From Burkholderiales bacterium (lineage in GTDB: Bacteria; Pseudomonadota; Gammaproteobacteria; Burkholderiales; SG8-41): 64,000 nucleotides of DNA. A program made the translations under genes and the position numbers. The stretch spans positions 1 to 64,000 of the forward strand of contig JAUXMZ010000030.1 in the NCBI GenBank assembly GCA_030683105.1, written 5' to 3'. Every line of letters starts with the position of its first letter. Position 1 is the stretch's first letter. Positions 9,224-18,138 of the stretch are shown here, piece after piece. Below the pieces are notes generated by a model. It was not told the DNA's origin, did no database searches, and worked only from the letters and a program-made list of their open reading frames with translations.

Positions 9224-10313
9224 GGATCTTGTTGTGATAGACGGTTTCGCTGTAGCCCGCCCACGCGTCGTACTTGGCTTTGTAGGCCATGTACGAATCG
9301 TGCACCTTCTTCACCAGCGGATCCTTGGCGACGGCCTCATTGAGCACTTTCTTCGTCGTTTCGCGCAGCGCCTTTACCACCGCATCCGGCAGCGGCTTGG
9401 CGATGACCTTCTGGTTCTTGACCAGGTCTTCCATCGCCTCCGCGTTGGTGCGCTGGCACCAGGCTTCGCTGATGACGTTGCACGCCGCCGCAGCGTTTTC
9501 CACGACAGCCTGCAGATCCTTCGGCAGTTTTTCCCACGCCGCCTTGTTGATCAGCAGCTCCGACACCGTCGCGGTCTCGTGCCAGCCGGTCGTATAGTAG
9601 TATTTTGCCGCCTTGTGCAGGCCCAGGCGCCGGTCCTGGTACGGGCCGACGAACTCGGCGGCATCGATTACACCACGCTCGAGCGCCGGGAAAATCTCGC
9701 CGCCCGGCAGCAGTTTGACGTCGACGCCCAGTTCCGCGTAGACCTTGCCGGCAAGTCCGGGGATGCGCATTTTCAGGCCCCTGAAATCGGCGACCGTCTT
9801 GATTTCCTTCTTGAACCAGCCGGTCATCTGCACGCCGGTGTTGCCACAGGGCATCGCCACCATGCCGAACGGTGCGTATACCTCGTTCCACAGCCCGATG
9901 CCGCCGCCATCGTAGAGCCAGCCGTTCATGCCCTGGAAGTTCAGGCCGAACGGCACCGCGGTGAAGTACTGCGCGGCAAACGTCTTGCCGGTCCAGAAAT
10001 AACTGTTGGCATGGTTCATCTCGACCGTGCCTGCGCGCACCGCGTCAAAGCCTTCGAGCGCGGGGATCAGTTCGCCCGCGCCGAACACCTGGATTTTAAG
10101 GCGGCCGCCGGACATCGCATCGATGCGCTTGGCGAGATCGACGGCGCTGCCTGGCCCGTCCATGTAAAACGGCGCGCCTTTGGGATAGGCGCTGGTCATT
10201 TTCCAGGCAAACGTCTGCTGCTGCGCGCGCGCGATCATCGGGAAGCCGGCGATAGCGGCGCCGGTGGCTGCGATTGCCCCGCCCTTGAGAAATTTCCTGC
10301 GGTCGTCGTGCAT
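9216..10313 (-). CDS. dctP: TRAP transporter periplasmic substrate-binding protein (DctP family, TakP-like)
   Basis: Periplasmic receptor of 365 aa, with a twin-arginine leader DDRRKFLKGGAIAATGAA. Hallmarks are the arginine loop GLKMRIPGLAGKVYAELG and the region FVGPYQDRRLGLHKAAKYYY followed by TTGWHE. This resembles the TakP-type receptors that bind alpha-keto or other carboxylates through Arg and a cation. The exact ligand is unknown. It is the first gene of the operon dctP-dctQ-dctM-GGT. The 200-bp region upstream (10314-10514) should hold the promoter; no regulator gene is adjacent. Confidence 0.92.
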   Translation of the reverse strand: MHDDRRKFLKGGAIAATGAAIAGFPMIARAQQQTFAWKMTSAYPKGAPFYMDGPGSAVDLAKRIDAMSGGRLKIQVFGAGELIPALEGFDAVRAGTVEMNHANSYFWTGKTFAAQYFTAVPFGLNFQGMNGWLYDGGGIGLWNEVYAPFGMVAMPCGNTGVQMTGWFKKEIKTVADFRGLKMRIPGLAGKVYAELGVDVKLLPGGEIFPALERGVIDAAEFVGPYQDRRLGLHKAAKYYYTTGWHETATVSELLINKAAWEKLPKDLQAVVENAAAACNVISEAWCQRTNAEAMEDLVKNQKVIAKPLPDAVVKALRETTKKVLNEAVAKDPLVKKVHDSYMAYKAKYDAWAGYSETVYHNKIRG

Positions 10314-10514
10314 TTCAGTGCTCCCTTAACGGTTGGTTAAAAAAAGAGGAACGCCTGCTATCCCATTCCCTCAAACCCCGGAGGGAACCAATAACCTGGC
10401 GCAAAATTTTTTGGCGACGACGTTGGATGCGCCGCAACCGGGGCGCGGGATGAGCGGCGGCAGTGTCCACTCGATCCCGCGCAATTAAACCGGCGATGCC
10501 TGCGGCGTCCGGAT

Positions 10515-11015
10515 TTAATAGGTCTTGTACTGCAGATACTTGCCGCTCATCACGATCTTGACGCGGTCGCCCTTGGGATCGGGCTCGCGCTTCAGATCCA
10601 TCTTGAAATCGATCGCGCTCATGATGCCGTCGCCGAACTCTTCGTGTATCAGCTCCTTGAACGTGGTGCCATAGACGCTGACCAGCTCGTAGAAACGGTA
10701 GATCAGCGGATCGGTCGGCACCGCGGTGGGAAGCGAGCCTTTGTACGGCGCCTGCTGCAGCAGCAGCACGGCGTCAGCCGGCAGGCCCAGCAGCCGGCCG
10801 GCGGCAAGCGCTTGCTCTTTGGTCATCTGCATCTGGCCCAGCAGCGCGGCGGTGGTCCACTCCTTGCTCTGGCCCACGGCCTTCGCGAGTCTGGCCCAGG
10901 TCAGTTCCTTCTTAAGCCTCGCCATTACCACCATTTCGGTGACGTCGCTGCGGGTCATCGGTTTCACCATGCCGGCCGCAGCCAGCAGCGCTTCGGGTGC
11001 ATCGGATTTCTTCAT
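10515..11015 (-). CDS. cynS: Cyanate hydratase (cyanase)
   Basis: Converts cyanate and bicarbonate to ammonia and CO2, allowing cyanate to serve as a nitrogen source and be detoxified. 166 aa, about ten more than E. coli CynS. Catalytic residues R107 and E110 (in YRFYE) and S133 (in IMSAIDF) keep the exact spacing of E. coli R96, E99 and S122. An N-terminal helix-turn-helix-like domain precedes the catalytic fold. An AAAGGAGAG SD lies before the ATG. It is the last gene of the operon with an NrtABD-type transporter. No carbonic anhydrase gene (cynT) is next to it. Confidence 0.97.
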   Translation of the reverse strand: MKKSDAPEALLAAAGMVKPMTRSDVTEMVVMARLKKELTWARLAKAVGQSKEWTTAALLGQMQMTKEQALAAGRLLGLPADAVLLLQQAPYKGSLPTAVPTDPLIYRFYELVSVYGTTFKELIHEEFGDGIMSAIDFKMDLKREPDPKGDRVKIVMSGKYLQYKTY

Positions 11016-11063
11016 GTCACTCTCCTTTGTCGAAAACCAATCTCAAAAACCAAAAAAACAATC

Positions 11064-11154
11064 AGCCACAGAGAGCACAGAGTTCACAGAGAAAAATAAA
11101 ACCTAAATAATTATCGATTTTTACCCTCTGTGGTCTCTGTGCTCTCTGTGGCTA
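11064..11154. repeat. CACAGAG-type inverted repeat between cynD and cynS
   Basis: Arms AGCCACAGAGAGCACAGAGT and CTCTGTGGTCTCTGTGCTCT then CTGTGGCT flank about 30 nt of AT-rich sequence. If transcribed it folds into a long stem, so it could attenuate cynS expression relative to the transporter genes. Confidence 0.85.
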
Positions 11155-11168
11155 AAGTCTTTAATACT

Positions 11169-12077
11169 TCAGGCAGCTTTTTCATCGGGCCACACGGGGG
11201 CATCGGGGACCGCCAGCGCCGCCTCATCGAGGCCGGGCATGACGACCGGCGGATTGCGCGGATCGTAGGCGCTGCCAGCGCTCTTCTGGTCGAACGCGCG
11301 CGAGCGATCAACCAGGAAATCGATCAGGTGGTTGCGGATGCGGTAATAGTGCGGATGCTTGTGCAGATCGTGGCGGGTGCGCCCGCGCGGCATGGTGTTG
11401 ACGACGATCTCCGCGATCTTGGCATGCGGCCCGTTGGTCATGAGGATGATCTTGTCGGCGAGCAGGATCGCTTCGTCGACATCATGCGTGATCATGAACA
11501 CGGTCTGTTTGGTTTCAGCGCAGATCCGCAGCACTTCCTCCTGCAGCACGCCGCGTGTCAGCGCGTCGAGCGCTGAAAACGGTTCGTCCATCAGCAGCAT
11601 CCTGGGCTCGATCGCGAGCGCACGCGCGATTCCGACGCGCTGCTTCATCCCGCCGGAAAGTTCCGATGGCCGCTTTTTTTCAGCGCCGGTCAGATTGACG
11701 AGATCGATGTATTTCTGACAGTGCTCGCGCACCTTCGCCTTGCTCCACCCGGGCCAGCGCGATGCGACGGCAAACGCGATGTTGCCCATGACGGTGAGCC
11801 ACGGCATCAGTGCATGGCTCTGGAAAATCACCGCGCGGTCAAGGCTGGGTCCGCTGATTTCACGCCCGCCGACGAATACATATCCGTCTGACACCGACTC
11901 GAGGCCGGCCAGAACGTTGAGCACCGTGGTTTTACCGCACCCGGAATGCCCGATCAGGCATACGAATTCCCCGCGCTCTACCGTCAGATGCAGATCGTCG
12001 AATACCGTGGTCACGGTGCCATCGCGCGCGGCGTAGCGCTTGGAGATGGCTTCAATGCGGATCAATGACTCACTCAT
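11169..12077 (-). CDS. cynD: ABC transporter ATPase, nitrate/cyanate type
   Basis: ATPase subunit (NrtD/CynD/SsuB family), 302 aa. Walker [11 protein letters not shown] is at about 43-52, the signature is [15 protein letters not shown], Walker B is [12 protein letters not shown], and the switch histidine is in [15 protein letters not shown]-terminal extension of about 40 residues follows the ATPase core. It energises uptake through the permease encoded upstream. Linkage to cynS suggests cyanate as substrate; nitrate or nitrite cannot be excluded from sequence. The gene symbol is assigned by context. Confidence 0.9.
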   Translation of the reverse strand: MSESLIRIEAISKRYAARDGTVTTVFDDLHLTVERGEFVCLIGHSGCGKTTVLNVLAGLESVSDGYVFVGGREISGPSLDRAVIFQSHALMPWLTVMGNIAFAVASRWPGWSKAKVREHCQKYIDLVNLTGAEKKRPSELSGGMKQRVGIARALAIEPRMLLMDEPFSALDALTRGVLQEEVLRICAETKQTVFMITHDVDEAILLADKIILMTNGPHAKIAEIVVNTMPRGRTRHDLHKHPHYYRIRNHLIDFLVDRSRAFDQKSAGSAYDPRNPPVVMPGLDEAALAVPDAPVWPDEKAA

Positions 12078-12104
12078 TTGTTTCTCCCAAAACCGTAAAA
12101 TGAA

Positions 12105-12189
12105 ACCGCCGATGCACGCCGATTAACGCAGATAGGAAACTGTAAGATCTGTTTAGGGAAAATCGGCGTGCATCGGCGTTCATCGGCGG
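12105..12189. repeat. ATCGGCG-type inverted repeat inside the cyn operon
   Basis: Left arm ACCGCCGATGCACGCCGATT and right arm AATCGGCGTGCATCGGCGTT followed by CATCGGCGG. It occupies the 136-bp gap between the permease and ATPase genes. It is a different sequence from the CACAGAG family but has the same design (short-period arms, AT-rich centre). Confidence 0.75.
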
Positions 12190-12213
12190 CTCCGGTTGTT
12201 TTCATGTCTTGTT

Positions 12214-13059
12214 CTATTCGGGGAAAGTCACCAGCCGCGTCAAATACGCCAGGGACAAGTCGAGCAGCATGCCGACCAGGCCGATGGCGAGGATCGCGGT
12301 GAGGATGTTGGTGATCGAAAGGTTGTTCCACTCGTTCCACACGAAATAGCCGATGCCCGTGCCGCCCACCAGCATTTCTGCTGCGACGATCACCAGCCAG
12401 GCGATGCCGATGGAGATACGCATGCCGGTCATGATGGTCGGTGCCGCCGCCGGAAGGATCACCCTGAATGCCCTGCGCATCGGCCCTACTTCGAGAGTGC
12501 GCGCCACGTTAAGCCACTCGCGACGCACCGCAGCCACGCCAAAAGCGGTGTTGATCAGCATCGGCCACAACGAACAGATGAAGATCACGAACACGGCCGA
12601 GGTCATGCTGTCCTTCAGCGTAAACAGCGCCAGCGGCATCCAGGCCAACGGGGAAATCGGCTTCAGCACCTGGATGAAGGGATCCAATGCTTTATAAGTC
12701 GTGGGCGACATGCCGATCAGGAAACCCAGCGGGATCGCCACGATCGCGGCGAGCATGAACCCTGCCAGAACGCGTGCCAGGGAATAGGCGAGCTGTATGC
12801 CCACGCCCTTGTCATTGGGCCCGCGATCGTAGAACGGCTCATGCAGATGCTGCCAGATTTTTGCGCCGACATCGGCCGGAGTCGGGAACGTGGATTTTTG
12901 CCCCGTCGACGCGGCTTTTCCGACCAGCTTTGCATACTCGGCATCCACCGTCTGCTGCGCCGCGATCGGCAATGTCGCCGCGTGCCAGGCGCCGATGAAC
13001 AGCAGAAATATCAGCACCGAAAGCACGGGTGCGCGCCAGCTTTCGAAAAGGGCGCGCAT
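12214..13059 (-). CDS. cynB: ABC transporter permease, nitrate/cyanate type
   Basis: Inner-membrane channel subunit (NrtB/CynB/SsuC family), 281 aa with about six hydrophobic segments. A large periplasmic loop (about 35-90) lies after the first segment, as in NrtB. The cytoplasmic coupling region contains EWLNVARTLEVGPMRRAFRV and then ILPAAAPTIMTGMRISIGIA, the EAA-type motif that docks the ATPase. It lies 3 nt after the binding-protein gene. Confidence 0.9.
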   Translation of the reverse strand: MRALFESWRAPVLSVLIFLLFIGAWHAATLPIAAQQTVDAEYAKLVGKAASTGQKSTFPTPADVGAKIWQHLHEPFYDRGPNDKGVGIQLAYSLARVLAGFMLAAIVAIPLGFLIGMSPTTYKALDPFIQVLKPISPLAWMPLALFTLKDSMTSAVFVIFICSLWPMLINTAFGVAAVRREWLNVARTLEVGPMRRAFRVILPAAAPTIMTGMRISIGIAWLVIVAAEMLVGGTGIGYFVWNEWNNLSITNILTAILAIGLVGMLLDLSLAYLTRLVTFPE

Positions 13060-13062
13060 GGG

Positions 13063-14421
13063 TTATGCCGTCCTCTTTATAGCGAAACTCGCGATGTACG
13101 CTTCGGGCTTGGCCGGATCGAACTCTTTCTTCATGACGATGATCTTCTTCGAGGTCGTGGCCGGCGGCGTCATGCCGACCTGCTTCATCAGCCGCGCGGC
13201 ATCGGTGGCCAGAAACACTTCGCTCGCGATCTTGTTGTAATCGATGTTGCCCTTGATCTGCCCCCAGCGTTTCATCTGGGTCAGGATCCACACCGCGAAC
13301 GAGTGCCACGGGAACGGATCGAAGTCGATGCGATCGGGTACTTTCATCACGTTGCCCAGGCCATCGGCGTAAGTGCCGGTCAGCACCTGCTCGACCACGG
13401 TCACCGGCTGGTTCAGGTAATTGGCCGGTGCGATCGCCTCGGCGATCTGCTTGCGGTTCTCGGCTTTGCGCGCAAAAGCGGCCGCGTCGATGATCGCCTT
13501 GAGCAGCGCCTGGTAAGTATTGGGCATCTGGGTGACGAACTCCTTGCTCGCGGCAAACGCGCAGCACGGATGCCCGTCCCAGATTTCCTTGGACAGAATA
13601 TGGATGAAGCCGACGCCGTCGTAGACCGCGCGCTGGTTGACCGGGTCCGGCGCGAGGAAGCCGTCGATGTTGTCGGCGCGCAGATTGGCCACCATCTCGG
13701 GTGGCGGCACCACGCGGATCTGGATATCCTGGTCGGGGTCCAGCCCGTGCTCCGCCACGTAATAACGCAGCAGGTAGTTGTGCATCGAGTAGTCGAAGGG
13801 CACCGCGAACTTGAAACCCTTCCACTGCTTCGGATCGCGCTTGTCTTTGTGGCGCATCGCAAGCGTGATGGCCTGGCCGTTGATGTTTTCCACCGCCGGC
13901 ATGGTGTAGGGGACCGGCTGCGCGCCAGCGCCAAGCGTGATCGCAAGCGGCATCGGCGAGAGCATGTGCGCGGCGTCGTACTCCTTGTTCAGCGCCTTGT
14001 CGCGCACCACTGCCCAGCCCGCGGTCTTGACGACCTCGACATCGAGGCCGTGTTTGGAATAAAACCCCATCGGCTGCGCCATGATGATGGGAGTGGCGCA
14101 GGTGATCGGGATGAAGCCCACCTTGAGCTTGGTTTTTTCGGGCTTGCCCGCGGACTGGGCAAACGCTTCCTTGGCGGCGCCCAGCGGAAACAGCGTCGAG
14201 ATCGCCGCCAGCGCGGCGCTGGTCCCCACGGCCCTGAGGAAATCGCGCCGCGTCTCGTCGTGCGGGAACAGCGCGCGCATCACCGCCGACTCCACCGCGC
14301 GGCTGCCCAGCGCTTCGCTGTCCAGCGCCGCGTTGTGTTCGGACTGTGAGGCATGGCGGCCGCAGTTGCAGCCGGTGCCGAGCTTCACCTGCGGGTCGAA
14401 TGGATTATCGAATGCCGGCAT
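13063..14421 (-). CDS. cynA: ABC transporter substrate-binding protein, NrtA/CynA type
   Basis: Receptor protein of 452 aa with a twin-arginine leader at about 57-90 (ETRRDFLRAVGTSAALAA) placed after an unusual N-terminal extension carrying GTGCNCGRHASQSEH. The mature part has NrtA-type blocks such as KVGFIPITCATPIIMAQPMG and DGFLAPDPVNQRAVY. It is the first gene of the operon A-B-D-S, with an AGGAG site before the ATG and a candidate sigma-54 promoter 38-52 nt upstream. Cyanate is the likely ligand given cynS; family members also bind nitrate or bicarbonate. Confidence 0.88.
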   Translation of the reverse strand: MPAFDNPFDPQVKLGTGCNCGRHASQSEHNAALDSEALGSRAVESAVMRALFPHDETRRDFLRAVGTSAALAAISTLFPLGAAKEAFAQSAGKPEKTKLKVGFIPITCATPIIMAQPMGFYSKHGLDVEVVKTAGWAVVRDKALNKEYDAAHMLSPMPLAITLGAGAQPVPYTMPAVENINGQAITLAMRHKDKRDPKQWKGFKFAVPFDYSMHNYLLRYYVAEHGLDPDQDIQIRVVPPPEMVANLRADNIDGFLAPDPVNQRAVYDGVGFIHILSKEIWDGHPCCAFAASKEFVTQMPNTYQALLKAIIDAAAFARKAENRKQIAEAIAPANYLNQPVTVVEQVLTGTYADGLGNVMKVPDRIDFDPFPWHSFAVWILTQMKRWGQIKGNIDYNKIASEVFLATDAARLMKQVGMTPPATTSKKIIVMKKEFDPAKPEAYIASFAIKRTA

Positions 14422-14458
14422 GATTTAATCTCCTGAGTAAGGTATGCCGGCAGGTATC

Positions 14459-14473
14459 GCACGATGCGTGCCA
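14459..14473 (-). promoter_or_regulatory. Candidate sigma-54 (-24/-12) promoter of the cyn operon
   Basis: TGGCACGCATCGTGC on the minus strand has the GG and GC dinucleotides separated by exactly 10 nt and a full TGGCACG -24 element. The -12 element is imperfect (GTGC instead of TTGC). It would start transcription about 25 nt before the cynA ATG. This fits nitrogen control through NtrC, but no clear NtrC site was found. Confidence 0.5.
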
Positions 14474-14671
14474 GCCCGCGTCCGGCACCGCGGATACTGC
14501 GAATTACTCAGGCAACAAGCTGTTTTTTCTGAATAAATATTTTTACCTGATGATCAGCAGCGGCGCAGATTCCGGTGCACCCAATCCTGTGCCGCACGTT
14601 AATAGTGCGAGGCGCACCGAATTCGGGCGCGAAGATTGGCCGTCATAACAAACGAACGCTACAATCAACTC

Positions 14672-16123
14672 ATGCGCCCTTCCGCACTGACCAGAGCTGC
14701 TGCCCTCGCCCTTACCCTGGCGCTCGCCAACTGCGCGACCAACCCGGTCACGGGCAATCCGAATTTCGTGACGGTGTCGGAATCCCAGGAAATCCAGATC
14801 GGACGCGCCGAGGATCCCAAAGTCCGCCAGGAATACGGCGTCTATGACAACGCGGCATTGCAGCAGTACGTGAATGAGGTCGGGCAGAAACTGGCCCGGA
14901 CCAGCCACCGCCCGGGCCTCGAGTACCATTTCACGGTGGTCGATTCGCCCGAGGTCAACGCTTTCGCGCTGCCCGGCGGCTACATCTACATCACGCGCGG
15001 CATCCTGTCCTTTTTGAATTCCGAAGCCGAGCTGGCCGCGGTGCTGGGCCACGAACTGGGCCATGTCACCGCGCGCCACTCGGTGCAGCAGATCAGCGCC
15101 GCGACCGCGGCCCAGGTCGGCGCGTCCATCCTGCAGATTTTCGTGCCGCAGGCGGGGGGTGCGCTGGGCGACACTGCAATCAATGTCCTGGGCGGCGCGC
15201 TCTTGTCCGGCTACGGGCGCGAGCACGAACTCGAAGCCGACCGCCTCGGCGCCGAATACCTGGCGCGCACCGGCTACGACCCGCAGGCGATGGTGAAAGT
15301 GGTCGGCGTGCTCAAGAACCAGGAGCTGTTCGACGCCGCGGTGGCGAAATCCGAAGGCCGCGAACCGCGCGCCTACCACGGCGTGTTTGCCTCGCATCCG
15401 GACAATGACACGCGCCTGCAACAGATCGTGGGCGAAGCGGCGCGCTTCAAGCAGGCCGAGACCCGCACTGCCCGCGAAGAATTCCTGCGCAGGATCGACC
15501 GCATGGTCTTTGCCGACAGTCCGGACCAGGGGGTGATCCGCAACAACACTCTCTATCACACCGAACTGGGGCTGGCGATGCGCTTTCCCCAGGGCTGGCG
15601 CGTGAAAAACCAGCCGCAGAACGTCACTGCTGCGAGCCCCCGCAACGATGCGCTGATCGATCTCAGAATGGCGGGGCCGGCCCAGGGCAGCCCGGCGGAG
15701 GTATTGCGCAAGCTCGCCCGCCTCGGTTCGGGCAGCGAAGTGATGCCAACCACCATCAACGGCCTGCCGGCAGCCACGGCCAATGCCAATCTACAGGGCA
15801 AGCCGACACGCATCGCCGTCGTTTTTCTGGGGAAGAATGCCTACGCCATAGGCGCGCAGGCACAGAACAGCCAGGCCATGAGCCGCTATCTGCCCGAGAT
15901 CGACGCTGCGCAAAAAAGCTTCCACGCCATCACTGATCAGGAGCGTGGACTGGCGCGGCCGCTGACGCTGCGTATCGTCACCGCCCGCGCCGGGGTCACT
16001 TTTTCCGAACTGGCGCGCACCTCGCCTCTGGGCAAGAACGCCGAAGGCCATCTTCGCGTCATCAATGGCATGTACCCGTCCGGCGAACCGGTCGCGGGAC
16101 AACCGCTGAAAGTCGTGGAGTAA
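14672..16123 (+). CDS. M48 family metalloprotease, lipoprotein (BepA/LoiP-like)
   Basis: Predicted periplasmic, lipid-anchored zinc protease of 483 aa. The ATG at 14672 is chosen because it gives a signal peptide ending in lipobox LANC just before ATNPVTG. HELGH at 127-131 plus EHELEADRLGAEYLAR supply the three zinc ligands and catalytic Glu. A C-terminal domain of about 200 residues contains LRIVTARAGVTFSELARTSP and a PLKVVE end. Relatives check outer-membrane protein assembly. It is divergent from the cyn operon. Confidence 0.9.
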   Translation: MRPSALTRAAALALTLALANCATNPVTGNPNFVTVSESQEIQIGRAEDPKVRQEYGVYDNAALQQYVNEVGQKLARTSHRPGLEYHFTVVDSPEVNAFALPGGYIYITRGILSFLNSEAELAAVLGHELGHVTARHSVQQISAATAAQVGASILQIFVPQAGGALGDTAINVLGGALLSGYGREHELEADRLGAEYLARTGYDPQAMVKVVGVLKNQELFDAAVAKSEGREPRAYHGVFASHPDNDTRLQQIVGEAARFKQAETRTAREEFLRRIDRMVFADSPDQGVIRNNTLYHTELGLAMRFPQGWRVKNQPQNVTAASPRNDALIDLRMAGPAQGSPAEVLRKLARLGSGSEVMPTTINGLPAATANANLQGKPTRIAVVFLGKNAYAIGAQAQNSQAMSRYLPEIDAAQKSFHAITDQERGLARPLTLRIVTARAGVTFSELARTSPLGKNAEGHLRVINGMYPSGEPVAGQPLKVVE

Positions 16124-16276
16124 CCAGGGCCGGTTGACCATTACCACGTGGGCAGCCTCCCTGCTGCGGCGGGCAATCGGCCTACTGGACAGGCTATGCG
16201 ATAATCCGGCTCACCGCATGCCCAACATAATCAAACCATCACGCAGTGCCGCGAGTTTTGCTCGCAAACTCACGCC

Positions 16277-17914
16277 ATGATCTCGCAACGTATCGCCTTC
16301 GTCGTGCTGTTGTGTCTCGCCTGGATCCTGCCCGGGCTGATCGGCCACGACCCATGGAAACCGGACGAGGCTTACAGCTTTGGCCTGGTCTACGAAATCC
16401 TGCAGGGCGGCTCGTGGGTGGTGCCCACGCTCGCCGGCGAGCCGTTCATGGAAAAGCCGCCCCTGTTCTATCTGTCCGCGGCGGCTGCCGCATGGCTGTT
16501 TTCCCCGCCGCTGGCGCCGCACGATGCGGCGCGACTCGCCACCGGTTTTTACATGGTGCTCACCTTCCTGTTTACCGGGTTGGCCGGCCGCGAACTTTAC
16601 GGCAAGAACCACGGCGCAGTCTCGGCATTGCTGCTGCTCGGCACCCTCGGCCTGGTGGTACGTACCCATCAACTGATCACCGACGTCGCGCTGCTCGCCG
16701 GGTTTGCGGCTGCATTTTACGGTCTTGCGCTGGGACTGCGACGGCCGGCACTGGGCGGATTCTGGCTTGGGACAGGCGTGGGCGTGGGTTTCATGGCCAA
16801 GGGCCTGATCGCCCCGGGCATACTCGGTATCGTGGCAATCGCCGCGCCGCTGCTGTTCCAGGCTTGGCGCACACGCCGCTACCTGCTGTCTGTTGCGGTT
16901 GCGGCTGTAGCCGTCCTGCCGTGGTTGCTGATCTGGCCCCTCGCCCTCTACCAGACTTCGCCGGACCTCTTCAATGAATGGCTGCTGATCAACAACTTCG
17001 GGCGTTTTCTGGGCCACAACCAGCTCGGGCCGGTGGCGGAATTCGCGCAGTATCTGGAGATTCTTCCATGGTACGCGTTTCCGGTACTGCCGATCGCGCT
17101 GTGGACACTGTGGGATGCGCGCGACACCGGTTACGCCAAGCCGGAGATACAACTGCCCCTGCTCGGCTTTCTGGTCATCCTCTTGGTATTGAGCGCATCT
17201 GCCCATGCGCGCGAACTCTACGCGCTGCCGATGCTGGTGCCGCTGGCGTTGCTCGCCACGCCCGCACTCAGCACGCTGCGCCGCGGCGCTGCCAACGCCT
17301 GGCTCTGGTTCAGCGCGATGGGGTTCACGTTCTTTATTTTTGTCGCTTGGTTTTACTGGGTGGCGCTGGAACTCGGAATCCCGGAACGACTGCATCATCA
17401 CCTGCACACCATACAGCCGGGATATGCGCCGGGATTCAAACTGCTGCCGTTCGCGTTGGGCGTGGCCTACACGCTGGCATGGATCGCGATCGTGGTCGGG
17501 CCCAAGCGCAATCCGCAGCGGCCGGTTTTTATCTGGGCGGGGGGCATGACGGCGGTTTGGGGGCTGACCGCGATCCTGTTCATCGGCTGGCTCGACACCG
17601 GCAAAAGCTACCGCTCGATGATAGGCAGCATGCAGCAGGCGATGCCGGCGCAGTATCAATGCGTAGCCAGCCGCAACCTGGGCGAACCGCAGCGCGCCAT
17701 GCTGCATTACTTCGCCGGCATGATCACCTACCGCGAGGAAGAGCCCAAACGGGCCCGCGACTGCGATGTGCTGCTGGTGCATGGCGTGCCGCAGGAAGAA
17801 AACGTGCCGCTGGGCCCGTGGCAGAAAATATGGGAAGGCAGCCGCCCCGGCGATGACAGGGGTGAACGCTTCCGGCTGTATCAGCGCACCGCAGAAAAAC
17901 CCAAAAGACCTTGA
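16277..17914 (+). CDS. Glycosyltransferase family 39/83 (ArnT-like) membrane protein
   Basis: Polytopic inner-membrane glycosyltransferase of 545 aa using polyprenyl-phosphate sugars. The N-terminus has the family's first periplasmic loop with DPWKPDEAYSFGLVYEIL (acidic DE at about 29-30), then GEPFMEKPPLFY. About 11 hydrophobic segments are followed by a soluble C-terminal domain of about 100 residues. ArnT relatives add aminoarabinose to lipid A; other relatives glycosylate other lipids or proteins, and the acceptor here is unknown. It is not in an arn cluster. Confidence 0.88.
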   Translation: MISQRIAFVVLLCLAWILPGLIGHDPWKPDEAYSFGLVYEILQGGSWVVPTLAGEPFMEKPPLFYLSAAAAAWLFSPPLAPHDAARLATGFYMVLTFLFTGLAGRELYGKNHGAVSALLLLGTLGLVVRTHQLITDVALLAGFAAAFYGLALGLRRPALGGFWLGTGVGVGFMAKGLIAPGILGIVAIAAPLLFQAWRTRRYLLSVAVAAVAVLPWLLIWPLALYQTSPDLFNEWLLINNFGRFLGHNQLGPVAEFAQYLEILPWYAFPVLPIALWTLWDARDTGYAKPEIQLPLLGFLVILLVLSASAHARELYALPMLVPLALLATPALSTLRRGAANAWLWFSAMGFTFFIFVAWFYWVALELGIPERLHHHLHTIQPGYAPGFKLLPFALGVAYTLAWIAIVVGPKRNPQRPVFIWAGGMTAVWGLTAILFIGWLDTGKSYRSMIGSMQQAMPAQYQCVASRNLGEPQRAMLHYFAGMITYREEEPKRARDCDVLLVHGVPQEENVPLGPWQKIWEGSRPGDDRGERFRLYQRTAEKPKRP

Positions 17915-17937
17915 ACCGCCAAGGCCGCCAAGAAAAA

Positions 17938-18127
17938 CAAATCAAAGCATAGACACGAAGGACACAGAGGACACGAAGGAAAATCAATAACTTTTGAAAA
18001 GACCTGATTCGGTCTGCATGACTCAAAGATCCCGGCCCTTTGTATGCTTTACTTTGTGTCCTTCGTGTTAATGCTCTAAGGGTCTACTTCGCGAACCTTT
18101 GCGGACCTTCGCGTCCTTTGCGTTCAT
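17938..18127. repeat. CACGAAGG/CACAGAG inverted repeat between GT39 and slyD
   Basis: Left arm GACACGAAGGACACAGAGGA then CACGAAGG (about 17950-17980). Right arm CTTTGTGTCCTTCGTGTTAA (about 18052-18072), followed by CCTTTGCGGACCTTCGCGTC near 18096. The region lies between convergent genes and may act as a two-way terminator. Confidence 0.8.
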
Positions 18128-18138
18128 GCTTTTCTTGA

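Noticed and set aside
12196-14349. A 717-codon plus-strand open frame opposite the cyn transporter genes
   Set aside because: It is antisense to two well-defined ABC transporter genes, and its composition is that of a codon shadow.
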